This document shows positions 48,801 to 61,997 of a stretch of 64,000 nucleotides of DNA, piece by piece. A program made the position numbers and the translations under genes. The stretch is from Sphagnum magellanicum. Taxonomy: Eukaryota > Streptophyta > Sphagnopsida > Sphagnales > Sphagnaceae. The stretch is taken from the NCBI GenBank assembly GCA_021904315.1, contig CM038922.1:12561347-12625346 (forward strand), given 5' to 3'. Numbering within the stretch: the first letter of the stretch is position 1; each line of letters begins with the position of its first letter. Below the pieces are notes generated by a model, which was not told where the DNA came from, made no database searches, and saw only the letters and a list, made by a program, of their open reading frames with translations.

Positions 48801-51800
48801 TACAACTTTCATCGCTTAAACCTCCGTCTTCTATCTGCCCAAAAATTTTAAAAATCTAAATCTACCATAAAACAATATCTCCTCTTCCAAAATTTCAAAA
48901 TCCACAAAAAAAATGCTTTCAAAATAAATCCAAATAGTTCATTAAATTGTTTTTATTTTTTGCTTTAAAAAAAAAATTATCCTCAAGATGGTCACCAAAT
49001 GGTAGGCATAGATTCTATTTTATAATTGTTATCTGCCTACTTAAAGCAATACAAAGTTCATTTCAATTATTCATTTTATCACTTAAAATCAGTGGTTTAG
49101 TTGTTCAAATCAATTTTGGTAGATTGTTTCACACAATTTCCTTCTTACAACTACTATTCATTCTATTCAAATTTTATTTCCTTTTTATAATAAAAAATGG
49201 TCATAATACAATTAGATTGTTAGAACACAAAACACAACATATACATCATAAAATTTGTGTTTCTTCATCATATCCACACTTCTATCTTTATTCAAAATTG
49301 AATCACATCACAAATATGTAGTTTTAAAGGTAGAAATTAGAACTAAAAACATGAAAAATTTGTGGTTTCAAAGACCAATATAAATATGAAATCATATTGT
49401 GTCTCCTTGTTTAACTTTAACAGTTCTCTAGGTCTTATTGTGTGTGTAAGAAAAACAATCTCCCAAACTCCCACAATTTCTAGATTTACATCCTAAGTCA
49501 TTTCCTTCAAAAAGTAATTCAAAATCAAATGTCCAACAATCCTAATCCTATTCAACTCATTCATTGCCTTACTTAATGCTTACCATTCTCATGATCTATT
49601 CTACTTTAGTTGATCACTACCACACATTGGGAAACAAATGTGCATGTGAACATGCTCAAGTTTGTAAAGTTCACATTACAATGCTTATAATGAGCTCAAG
49701 GTGTTGAAAGTAGGACTTTGAGGTTGTTCAATAAGAGGTACAAAAAGTTGGCTAATAAAAAAAGGTTTGTTAAAACATCTTTGGTACAACTGAATTATTT
49801 TTTGGATTCCTTCTCAGTAAATTGGTAATGGTTGCATTAATTTTGTAGATGTTTTGGTAACACATTCTTGTTTGCTAGGACATGCTTGTGGACCTTGTTT
49901 GTCTTAGATTTTATGAAAGGAAAATTACTCAAAGGTGTTTGACTAACTAACGGACAACAAGGAGATATTGTTGGAGTCATTATATGGGTGGTTTGACATT
50001 TTGGTCAAATATAAAGGCCAAGAAACAAAAACCTTATTGGCATTCATGGCTTAACCATGTTAGATGTCCCATTAAATAGAACCTCCATTTGTAGTACTTT
50101 GATGTTTTTTTCAATTTATGTTTTTTTTGACAATGATAGGCATCAATGATTAAACAAAAGACCATTTCTTACCCTCTTGGTCCCAATGTTTTTGTACTTA
50201 AAAAAAAAGTTATTGTCCAATCTTTTCATATAAAAGTTCCAATATGTTATTATATTTGAAGTATAAGAATATTTCTCAAATTTAAATGTCTAGCTCTCAC
50301 TAACTAATCTTGTTCAATCATAACACATGCAAGTTCAAATTGAATCTCATAGAAATTTGGGAGAGCTCAACCATTGTAGGCAACATCCTTTAGGTCCTCT
50401 TATGTATCCCACCCAAAACAAATTTTGATGTTGAAGTTGAATAAAAGTTAGTCTTCTATGTTGTATCATCTTGCCAACTAATCAAGAAAAAAACACAAAA
50501 ACGGAAAATAGAGACATCATTAATAATAGAACAAAAGGGAAGTTATAAAAGTCACATTATTCAGTTGCCCATGCGAGCCTCTTTTCATACAATCAGGTGA
50601 AGAGGATATAGTAGTTGTGATGGTGATGTTGTTGACCCAACCCTTAAAATGTCCTTGGTGAAGATGTTAATACATGATCATAGCCAATTTCATTCAATAA
50701 ACATTTCTTCTAGCATTTTAAAATCTTTGCTTGATGCCTTAACTTGTGTATACACAAATGTTACATACCATTAGAAGTTCCATGATTTGAATATGAATCT
50801 CACCCATCCTACCACTACCTACCACTATTTTCCTACTCTCTCCCCCTAGCCCCCTTCTTTTTCTTTTCTTTGGCTTTATGGTTATTTGAAACTTGAGAAG
50901 AACCAAATCAATCAAAATTCAAGGTATGTTCTAAATTATATTTTGAACATGTTCAAAATAGATTGAAAGGTTTTGAGTTTAAATTTCATATCTTTTTGTG
51001 TAAAATGTTATGAATGATTTAAAGCCATCCTAATGGCATGAAAATTCACTAAATGGTAGGATGAAAATGGTAGGATGAAATAAAGTTTATCCAAGGAATA
51101 TCATCTATACTTTTATTTGATTGATGAAGTGTACATCCACAATTTTTTTTTGCTTTGAAGTCATCCAAATTCCATGGATAAATATACATGTTATTGGTTT
51201 GGGAAAAGACGGACATTGTTGGCTATGGATTGGTTATGTGTTGTAAAGATGGTGTTTGGTTGTCACAATTTTTGTTTGTTTTTAAAGCTTGGCAAGCACA
51301 AGATTCTAAAGAACTTTTTTTGAAGTTGATTCTATTACGAAGGCCAAGTGTGGTGGAAAATTGTTATGAAGGAAGATGAGGGTTGTTCTCATGGGTAATT
51401 GTTTCAAGGGATTTTTTTATGTTCTAATGATATGTGTGATCATGTGTTAGTTTAGCTATTGATGTACTTTGTAAAAGTTGATGCTCTTTAATTCTATTAC
51501 ATACGTTTTGCAAGCTTTTTGCAATGTATGTGTAATAAAACAAAAGAATGGCTAGGAAATGATGACAAACAAAAGATACTTCAATGTTCAAGTGAGGATG
51601 CATAGGAATGACGCATTTAGAAAGGATTGAAAATTTATGTTTTTGATCAAAATCATGTAGCAAAATAGTCATGTTATGATTAATGAACAAACTATGGGAT
51701 TAAGGGTTAACATCTATTGATTGTAAAGGAAATATTCTAGTGAGGAAACATTGTTGTTCACATAGTTTTTTTTATTGCGTAGGGAAAGAGACATGTATTC

Positions 51801-52430
51801 CCGATTTGAAAATGAAAGAAATTTGCTTATGTTTGAAATAATTTGGTATGTAATTAAGGATAAATAAGAAAAAATATGGATTTGAGTATTCTATTATGGG
51901 ACCTAATGTTTGCATTGAGAGGAAAAAGTTGAAGGGTTGTAGTAATTGTGCAAGGGGTTTCATTCCTATCAAATGTGATTAAAACACTACGATACATTAT
52001 ATTATTCTACATATAAATGGAAAGGAGTGATGGGAGTTCATGTGGAAAAATTGATGACCAAGTTGTTTGTCCAATGATGAATAATGCCATTCAATATGCA
52101 TAATATAACTTAGACATAATAATGTTTTTTATGTTGTCTTTTATGACACAGTTTTAATCATTTCAAATTGGCACAATCAAAATGGATTAGTCATTTACTA
52201 CAAGAAAATTAGACAACAACCAATTGTTTAATCATTTTAAACATTGAAAAAATGATTAATAACATCTAGGTGGCATGTTTGTTTTGACTAGAAATTAACA
52301 ATTATGAACTGACATGGCTTGTTTAATTTGATTAAAAATTAATTTAGGTGTTAGTTGATACTCATTGATAAGTAATATAAATAAGTAAATTACGATTCAA
52401 AATTATTCGTTAATAAATTACAATTCTTAG
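48801..52430. other. unassigned AT-rich sequence
   Basis: No gene is supported. A 124-codon plus ORF (48,947-49,321) is Phe/Leu-rich and motif-free. A 63-codon plus ORF at 51,188-51,379 is also unassigned. Confidence 0.45.
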
Positions 52431-52439
52431 GGATGTAAA

Positions 52440-52655
52440 ATGTATGCTTAAGAATTAGACCCCCTAAGCATGTAGGTAAGCTTTTCTCCCCTAGATGTGT
52501 GGGTCATTTGTTGGCCTCCTTTAAACATGTAAGCCACTTGTGAGCTTTGAAACATGAACAAGGTGTCACAAGAGGAAATTGAACCCTTCATTTCTAGGGT
52601 GGCAAATTAAAACATTAACCATCCAATCATCGTTTCATGAGATGACAAATAATGT
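52440..52655 (-). mobile_element. tRNA-derived SINE-like element (candidate)
   Basis: On the minus strand an A-box-like TGGATGGTTAATG (plus 52,613-52,625) is followed about 40 bases later by GGGTTCAATTTCC (plus 52,574-52,586). The latter is close to the pol III B box GGTTCRANTCC. The spacing is that of a tRNA gene. The order and the interposed CCACCCTAGA block resemble a Leu/Ser-type tRNA head. No intact cloverleaf is present. The downstream tail is unassigned. Confidence 0.45.
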
Positions 52656-55600
52656 GATAACAAAAAACATAAACATAGTCATTTTGAATTTTACACATTA
52701 TAATCTTAAATGACATATATATCATTAATTCACATGATTATAAACATGAATCAAGGTGATACTAGGTAGGTAGATGGAAAATATTTTGCTACATTTGTCT
52801 ACAAACTACCTACCTATTATGTACCTACTTAAATATTACTTACTTACCTACCTACCTACATGTTTAGTTGTTCAAATAGGTTTACATGTTGAAGGGGCCT
52901 ATGCACTTACGCTTGGCACATATGTACCTAAGTAGCATTTTCAATGATTAAAATATAACACACATATAATATATATATGTAGTAAGCAATGTCACATGTG
53001 GAATGATTAAAATTAATCACATCATAGTAAAGACTAACACCATGTAAACATGACCTAGTTCACGTATAACCAATATTGTCCAATTTGACAAAAAAATTTG
53101 GTCAATTAGTCAAATAAGACACACTTACCTTTTTGAAGGAGCAAAATGAACAAAAAGAAACCCCTATAATCATTTCAAACAAATCAACTTAGTCACATCA
53201 ATCATTGTAATTATAATGTCAAAAGCATAAAAGATATGGTTTTGTAATAGTGAATGATTAGTGATTGTTCACATTCAATTCAAGGGAGTAGATGCATGTC
53301 CAAGCTTGCTTAGATATTGTGGGAGTATGTGTATTAATGTATGTTCAATGACAAGGTTTAGAAGTTTTGGTGAGTGTTATGCAAAGCAATTTAAGTGTTT
53401 GGGTTTGGGTTGTTTGTATTTAGGAATATTTCATGAGATTTGAAATGATTTGAGAAAAAAATTGTCTTTGACAAATATGTGAGAGGTTTCATTTAGTGTC
53501 ATCTTTCAAATTATCTATAATAGTCCATGAATTATTATGAATTTTTGGTGAATATGAGAGCCTTGAAGAGGCAAAATCCTATCAAAATGGATGTGATCAT
53601 GTCATGGCCAAAACCTCTACATTTGAAAATGGAGGGTTTGGAAGATGAAAAACTAAAGAAATATAAGCTTTGGGAATAACCTCTAGATCTAATAAATGGG
53701 TTTCCTTTGAAGCATGAGGTGATCAACTTTAATAATGAAGCAAATGATGATAATTTCTATGAGAACATAATCTTACAAGATAGTGCAATGCATGATAACA
53801 AAATGCAAGAACATGGATTTGATATGTTAGTTGAATAAAAAATACCCATGCAAATGGTGAATTGGTATTTTGCATGGGTATCTTATGTCTAATAGTTTTA
53901 GAACTACCAATATTATACTCAATTGAAGTACACATACATACATGTTCTTTAGTTGTTTCCACACACCAAAAACACATGCATATTGTTATTACCACAAAGT
54001 TTCTTGAATACAAGTCCACACAATGGTAAAACAAGAGAAAAAAAACTCTTTCCTTCAAGCTCATTCCTCCCTCACCCTCCCTCCTAGAAATATGGCAACA
54101 CATTCCATATTTGTTTTCCAAGTCCTATTTAAGTGGCAACTAACTTGCCACCTAGTTCTTCAAAGGGGTAAATGGTAGGCATGAGGAAAAAAAAGAAAGG
54201 TAGGTAGGAGAGAAAATAGGGTTAAGAAGCTAAAGAAGTTTTTACATACAAAAATAGTTTGTGCATTTCTTTTGGTTAGTAACATTTGGTTGTATTTTTC
54301 ATTTGATTAATTCGTTTCCTTGTCAAAGTTCAAAGTTATAACATTCCTATTTTCACGTAACAAAAATGTTTGTGATGAAAACATTGGAAAGGAGCTAATG
54401 ACTTTGAACTAATTTTCATGAAACATGTTATGAGAGCAATTTCAAGGTGCTATTGATTGGTTACATTGCTACCCACATTTTAGGCTTGTGGATAAGTTTT
54501 GGTAGATTAAAGTTCTGATGATATTGCCATGTAAAAACGGTGGGTCTATCACAATCAAGTAAATAAAAAAGGATGTCAATTGGACAGATAAAAATAACTA
54601 TAGTTTAATGTACAAATTTATTTTTAATATTCATTCACATTTTGTAGTGTATGCTGTGTTTTTAAGATGATCTATCAATATATTATGATTACAATGTATG
54701 ATGAAGAAGTTTTGTTAGGCTAATATATACTTGAACATCATGAACTCAAATGTAATGCAAAATCATAAACGACATTTTTTTGAACTTGTACAAACCATAT
54801 TCTTGAATCTTAATAGGTGAAAGTATGATGCATTGGTCAATTTCAGCAAATGCAAAATCTACACATGAGTTCACAAATTTTGCGGTCCCTTTGTTAGTCC
54901 ACTCACAATTCCAAGTCTTGGTGTTAGACTCATTTTTGAAAGTCCATAACTTTTTAAAAACATATTGAATCACCTTGATTTATACCTTATGTTTTTCCTA
55001 TATAAGTTTATTATAATGATTAATATGAATGTGAACTCTTTCTTTCAATTCATTTCTTTACTTACTTTTCCAATCATGATTATGTTTGAAAGAAATGTAT
55101 TCATGCCTTAGACCTTATTGAATGAAATCATTAGCTTCATACCATTCTTAATATTGATAATAAAAACATATTATTCCTAGATTTAAAAAAAAAATAAATT
55201 CTTATGTACTTGATGGATTTCTAAACTATTCGCTTTTGATCACATGTAAGGATTTTTTTTTGATTTCAACATGTCATCTATAATATGTTTGATTACCTCA
55301 TACAATTAAAATTTAAAAATTATTTTTTTCCATGGGAAATAATGTCCACATTCATATTTTTATATTTGAAAAGATTGAAATATAATTTTCAATTTTACAT
55401 CTTATTTTGTTAAATTTCTTAAATGCATTTGAATTGTGTATAATAAAATTTGACTAACTTAGAAAAACTGAAATTGTGACTTCCAAAAAATTCCATCATA
55501 GTGTGTTATCACCCCCATATAAATTTAATATTATTTCATTTCTAAGTCCTAACTATGTTGTATGGTAGGGTGTTCATAATGGGGGTACACATTATATACA

Positions 55601-56760
55601 AAATCAATATTCCCTTCATTAAAAAAGGATCCATTGTTGTGCATATCGCACCAATTTAACAACGTAGGTTTTGAATCATCTAGTCATAGTATTTTGCCTC
55701 GAGTTATTGTTACAAACAAAAGGAAACAAGATCGTATGGAATGTTAAAACTCATTGCATATCTATGTTGCCACCTACCAATAAATTTTTGTCAAAATGAA
55801 AACCACTTTAAGTGAAATGGCCTAAGACAATGTAGAATTGGCTATAGCAAAGACTGATTTTGACTTGTTCTTTGATGTCCATTTGCTTGTCAACTTAGCT
55901 AGGTTGTTTATTGCTACTACTTGAAATTGTTGATGTTTTGACTAATTTTTTTCAAGAATAAGATGTTTTTGTGTGTGATTATTAGATTGCTACCATAAAA
56001 GGTTATTAGTCACAATTGTATTTTCTATATAATAACCCTAAGACTATTTTAATTTCTTATTTGCTTAATGAGTCCAAGGATCTTGTGGCTTACACAAATG
56101 TTATTGGCCTATAATGGATATCACCAATGACAAACATGAATGAGTCACTTATGGAATATCTTGCTTTTTATTTTGATACACACACATTTTATGCAACTTA
56201 CACTTCATCAAATTCAAGGATTGTTTGCCCAATCAGTTGAAATATTTTAAACTTCATATGCATAATGTCAAATTTGCTTGCACTAGTATATTTTGTTCAC
56301 CTTTTTACTCTTCTACTTTGTATTTTGGATATGTTGCCACGATTTTATGATTCACGCCATGTCACTTTCCATTTTCCTTAAAGTACCCAACTTCTTAAAG
56401 GTTGACATTTTTTTCCTCGCCCCCAAATACCTTTCAAATCCAACTCATTTGAGATCTTGATTTGAGCACATGTGACCTCAATTTTAAGATCTTTGTTTGA
56501 TCATAATAAAAATCCTTTGATGATATTAGGATCCTTGTTGGATTGTGTTAAAACCTCATTTGAGGATTTTGAGGTATTATACACATACCATTCAAAAGGA
56601 AGCCTACTAACCATTTAGGAAACCCTTGGGTTCTTTTTCCAAAAATTCATAACACATTGAAAAAAAGTTCAAAAACATAACTTCAAATTGGTTTGAGTTT
56701 CAAATTGTCTCGTCTTTAAGAGAAAAATAAGTATAAAAAAAGTAAACTGAAATCTGATTT
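52656..56760. other. unassigned AT-rich sequence
   Basis: No gene is supported. ACCT-type tetranucleotide runs lie around 52,795-52,860. A 130-codon minus ORF (53,729-54,121) has no recognisable motif. Confidence 0.45.
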
Positions 56761-58163
56761 ACTCACAATGCATATTCTTATGATTCTACATGCTTTACCT
56801 TAGCATGAATGGTCAGCCAACTAAAGTCTCAAATTGCCAATCACTCTACCATTCCTTCTTTGGAAGTTGAACAAGAGTGTCTAGCAAGCATTGACTTGGC
56901 TTACATTGCATTCCACAACTTTAAGGGATACATAGATACATGCCTCAAGCAACAAAGGAGTTGCCTCTAGCTAGTATCAATGGTACACCTCATGAAACTC
57001 AGCCATCTCTTTCAAAGCTCTCAAATCAGCACGTGAAGTACTTTCAATCACCTACTTGTAACCCTAACTTTGCATGAACACGACACAACACATGACACAA
57101 ATAATTCTAGCACACAAAAACAAACACCAACATTTTGTAATTTCTTTGGCACTTCTTGTGACCACAAAGTAGGATTGACACCGTAACAAGCATTCAGTGA
57201 CAACAGCAGGCTCACAGCCCATACAAGTAGGATAATTAACATGGTGTAAGCTCGAGTTAGCATGCCAAGAACTTGTGAGACATGCATCCCCTATCATTCA
57301 TTAAGAATTCCCAATTTTGAAAAAAGCTGTGTTAATGGAGCGTAACCCACACTGGCACTCTAGCAAGGGCATGACACTCAATGAACACATGCTGACATAG
57401 CTCAAGCAATGCGCACAAAACATTCAATTACAATGCAGGAGAAAAGATTCACAGAAGCTTGCATGCACAGATTCTTTCCAGTATTGTAATCAGGAGATAC
57501 AGAACATCATTATGCTCTTGATACGGGACACAAATTCATTACACTGGTGTTGACACCAAGGTAGAGGACAATGGCAACTTCACTCTTGACATGTAGAATC
57601 TTAGCATGCAAGCAAATGCATCTGTCTCATGAACATATTTGATGAAGAACAAAGAATTGAGGGACAGGATTTCATCCATAAAACCTTTATGTTTATCTTG
57701 AATCTTTCAGCAGGCTATAGCCCCATCATCTCTAGAGTGCATCCTATTGGAATCTTGAGAAACTCAAGACTTGCAACAGGGGGCACAATAAATTCGGGGC
57801 ATATTGACATGAAACATTTCAACTGCTTTCGTCATGGTTGGCGCCTAATGCGTTTTTGGGGGCATGTCACTCACTTTCCTACATCAGCTCCACCAAGCTT
57901 CACTGATTTTTTTCTGACTATCTGTATTGTCTCTTGTATTTCCTCCACTTTTTGGTGCCACCAACTCTGAGGGGAGTCCACATGTGGAAAGCAGCAATAT
58001 GAAACAACATCCCCTGTGTCAAACCTTTGAAATTATAAGCTAGATTTCTATGATCAACCTGATAATTGGTCCCTTCCTCAGTCTTGTAATCAACCATGAA
58101 CTTTCTCTTTTCATCAATGAAGATCGGGGGAGAGTGGCAGCCACTGCAGCAACTGATGCGCAT
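56761..58163 (-). other. sequence downstream of the SCAR-like stop codon (3' UTR or intron)
   Basis: Composition is less AT-rich than further left, as expected for transcribed DNA. On the minus strand no WH2-like or acidic WSD-type exon was found here by eye. Short ORFs (for example 57,918-58,163 minus) do not match SCAR. It could be a long 3' UTR or, if the exon-7 donor is used instead of the stop, the start of a long intron. Confidence 0.4.
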
Positions 58164-61100
58164 TCATTTGGTCACATCCACAGTCTGTGTGAGGTGCCCC
58201 AAAGTTCCAACTGGAAAGTAGCACACCTGAGTTTCACTTTGTCCCAGTGACACACCTCCATTTTCAGTGTTTGATGAATGGATTGAACTCGATTCACGCA
58301 TCTGAATGCAGAGGAGAGATGTAAATCACTGAAAGCCAACAATTTGGAACAAAACTCTGCTGCTGATACAACATCCTATAGCATGCTAACTATGTTTTAA
58401 AAACAGAACTAATGATGGACCACATACACTTGACCTTACTGCCCATACAGATAACCAGGTTGAACAATTGACCTAAAAAAAAGAACCCAAAAGACCATGA
58501 ACAAGAATTCAGTTTCAAACAGAATCTCATAATGTAGTGCTATGCTTGACCTTGCACCATACTGATATCCAGGTTGAGTAATTGAACTAAAAAATGGGGG
58601 ACCCAAGAAACCATAAATCCATACTTTGAGAAAGAACTAAACTCTAGCGTACCACTGGGTTGTGATGTGCCCAAATGGCTTCTGGAGCAGCTTGAAGACC
58701 ACCCCACTGTAACTTTCCTGCTGACAATGATGATGGGCTGGCATTTGGGGATTGCCAAGGTGAATCCTGCATTGACGGAGGTGATGGCGGCCTTGAATTT
58801 GTGGGTGATGGACACAGGATTGGGATGTATGGCGGTGATCCAAGCAAACCTGATTCCAGCTGCAAACTAGGGCCATTTGTGAATGATGAAGGAAGCAAGA
58901 ATCCAAGAGACATACTTGCGGGAGACTCTGAAGGTGAGTTGAGTGTGCTGAAGGTGGAGATGGCTCTTGGAGATGAACTTGCCGAACCAGACCATGATTG
59001 GGGCTCCATCGACTCACGATATGGTGAGGAGAGTTGTGTGTAGGGGCTTGACGGAGTTGACAACACAAGATGGTTCTCATTCATGCTTTGTGGAGGTATC
59101 GTTGCTTGTGCTGGCTCAGAAGCATCTTCCACAGTGTCCACTATCCTTTGAGGTATTGACAGTCCAGTGTGATTCTCATGAAGCTTGTCTGTTTTCCTCT
59201 CAGTGCCAACAACCTTGCAAGCAATTTCTACATAAGCATTCTCCCCATTACCCATTCCTTGATTGACAGAGCCATTTTCTTGGGCATTTCTTCCACTGTA
59301 ACTGTTTTCCGGCAGTCTTTCTGAAGCATCTAGAGGTGTGGGTCGTTTAGCCAGTATTACAATGGAAGGGGACTTCTGGGGTTCAATCACCAGTTCATCC
59401 TTTGGCTGCTCCTCAAGTGCAATGGGTGCATGTCCCTGGGACTCCACATGCGCTTTCAGTGCAGAATGGTTGAGCAGTGTACCCATTCTATCTCTGTCTG
59501 TGGAACTATTTCTATTCATTTCACCCTGATCTTGGGTGTAGACCGAGTGGATCTTCATTTCTTCAGACTCCGTAACCAGGAACATATCTTCAGCTCTCCT
59601 CTCCTCCTGGAATCTCTGACACATGCTTCCTGTTTCTATGTCTCTGGCACTGATTTTTAAGGGAGCTTGGGGATCTGGTGGTGGCGGTGATAAGATCTGG
59701 GAGTTGCCATTTGTTGATGACTCTGGTACTTGCTCTGGATGCTGCTGGTGCAAATCTTCCAGCATCACTCGGTGACTGGAGAAGCTGCTCTGTTCTCTGC
59801 CATGCATGCAAATTCTCCTTTTAAAATGGTCAGATGACATTGAAAGACCAGAAACTAAGAGCTTCATTCACCACATGAAGTCAAAAGTCCTTGATGGACA
59901 ACAAGTACCTTCTTCTTACACACCAGAATTGAATCAAATGAAAACATGGGCAGCATTGCACTGACAAAGAACAGGCATATATGACAAGCACCTGGAATCG
60001 ACATCTATGTACGCAACATCATCCTTGGAGTTACACCGCCTCCTTCTCTCATCCTGCAAGCATGCTGCCACCACTAATGTGACAATCTGAAAGCCACACA
60101 AAGAAAGGATCCCAATGCAACAGGATGATGATGATGGACATAGCATTGAGATACATGAAAGAACAAATTGTGCAAAAATGGTACACAACATTCAAACCTC
60201 TCAAAGGTTCCAACCAAGGAGCATGGGGCACAAACCTCTGCTGCTTGAAGCAGACCATCAAGTTCCCATTCTTCTTCTTCTAATCTCTTCAGCTCAGACT
60301 CTGTCCAAGCTGCTTTGAAAAAGGAGGGATCTGTAAACTTCTTCAGACAAGCACCTTGCCCTCCAGTATCAAACCTAGAAAGAGTTGTCCACACCCCCCG
60401 CCACCCCCCTGAGTTGATCAATACAAATGGTACCCAACAACAAAAATAGAGAGCAAATCTCGAAACTTGGTACAGATGGGTGTGATCATAACAGAAGTGT
60501 TGCAGAAAAGAGCAGCTCAGAGCCTCATCAATGGATATACAGTATGGCATGAATCGAGCTGCTGCCATTGTCCTCCTCCTCCTCCATAAAGCTTCTTTCC
60601 TAAGGTTGAGGTATAAGATACATAAATCTGTTGCAACCATGTGTGTTGCAACAATAGGAGGTTAGACAACCCAATTTTTCCAAAGGAAGGAAAGGGGGTG
60701 AAATGGGTGTTGAGAGCATACTTGTCAAGGAGAGAGAGGTGGGGAGGTGGTTGACATTCTTCATAGAAGCGGTAAAGAAAACGCGGTAAGTCACCTTGTG
60801 TGCAAGACTTGGGGTCATATGGCAAGCTGCTATGCCACTTTGAACCTGTGTCGGCAGACAAAGCAATCTTCCCATAAGAGTTGCAATCAAGTGAGTGAGC
60901 AAGCAAGCAAGATCCTTAACAAAAGAATCTACTGACCAACAAAAGAATTTTATTGGTCAGTGAGTATTTTGTCAAGGTCTGATGAGTGAGGGTACCTACC
61001 CTTAGAATATGCGTAACGGGTTTGATTGGTTTCTGACAGTAATGCCTTCTCAATGATAGGAAGCTCTGCCTCTAACCTCAACACCCGTGCCTTCAATCTG

Positions 61101-61997
61101 TGGCTTTGACCCAGTACTTCCTTCATCTCCGCATGCAACCCCTGAAAGAGCTCAGCAGCAAAACTGCACTTATACCCTTCACACAGGAACATTAGCCCCA
61201 GTGTTCTTCCATCTCCTTTTGAAAAAACCACATGACTGTAAGCCTGAAAACCTCATGATTTCCTGATACTATTTTCCAAGAGCAAAAATGGCATTGCAGA
61301 AATCTTGAAAACTTCTTGAAAGCTCAGGAGAAGTTTTCAAGATTTTTTGTGGTTTCCACATGCCATGCTCCCAGTTTTCTCATGAGCATGGCATGTGTAT
61401 AGGCAACTCTAGTGTTCCTTGTAACCAAAACCCGAGAATTCAATCTTCTTTGAGCTAAGGCTGTGTAAACCCAAGAGTGTATTTTGGTGTGCATTTTGAG
61501 CTCAAGGACCCATTGCAGACAAGTTCAAGAGAATTTCAGGAACTGCTTGTGTTACAACTTCTTCAATACCAGCTCCTCCTGAGCTTCTTCTTCTTCTTCA
61601 TTCTTCCAGCTTCAACAGAGCAAGCACTCAAGAATTCTGAGAAGAATAGGAGAAGAAGATAAAAACTGGAAAGTGAAGTTCAAAGTAAGGACCAGAAAAG
61701 AAACCCACCCAAAAACAAAAAAACAAAAACTGAGCTGCTGCTTCTTCTTCTCTGTAAAGACACAAAAAAAAAGGCAACAAAACAATGTTGGAGAGAAAAA
61801 GAAGAGGAAGAAAAGAAGACAAAGACATACTCAGCAAGGTCTCCCAGCTGCCTGATGATACCAACAAGACCCGCCATGGCCACACCCTCCAACAATGCAC
61901 GCGAGGAGTCATCTCCTCCTCCCACAAAAGCTTTTCGATACAGCTCTGGGTCCGCCAAACTATGCTCGCACCGCACCTCGTACCTGACTAGAGGCAT
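58164..61997 (-). CDS. SCAR/WAVE-like actin regulator (SCAR homology domain protein), 7 exons
   Basis: Exons on the minus strand: 61997-61831, 61163-61000, 60845-60722, 60374-60236, 60053-59992, 59817-58653 and 58301-58164. All have GT/AG sites and matching phases, giving 652 aa. The start [20 protein letters not shown] is the conserved SCAR N-terminus. It is followed by [64 protein letters not shown] and [19 protein letters not shown]. Together these form the SCAR homology domain (residues 1-200) that docks in the WAVE regulatory complex with ABI/BRK1/NAP/PIR. A basic RRRR patch follows (around 201-204). Exon 6 encodes a Ser/Pro-rich disordered linker with PPPPDP near its start. SCARs activate ARP2/3 through a C-terminal WH2-central-acidic module. 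No such module is visible here: exon 7 reads on in frame to TGA. A GTGTGC donor at 58,226 would allow further exons to the left, so the C-terminus is the weak part of the model. Confidence 0.88.

Noticed and set aside
48947-49321. 124-codon plus-strand ORF
   Set aside because: Low-complexity Phe/Leu/Ile composition in AT-rich filler; no family motif.
53729-54121. 130-codon minus-strand ORF
   Set aside because: No motif; surrounded by stop-rich AT sequence; likely chance.
57048-57297. Minus-strand ORFs with a signal-peptide-like hydrophobic run, considered as a secreted cysteine-rich peptide
   Set aside because: No conserved cysteine spacing, two overlapping frames are equally open, and no splice or promoter support.
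57629-57970. 113-codon plus-strand ORF, considered as a small gene
   Set aside because: No recognisable motif; lies antisense in the region downstream of the SCAR-like coding sequence.
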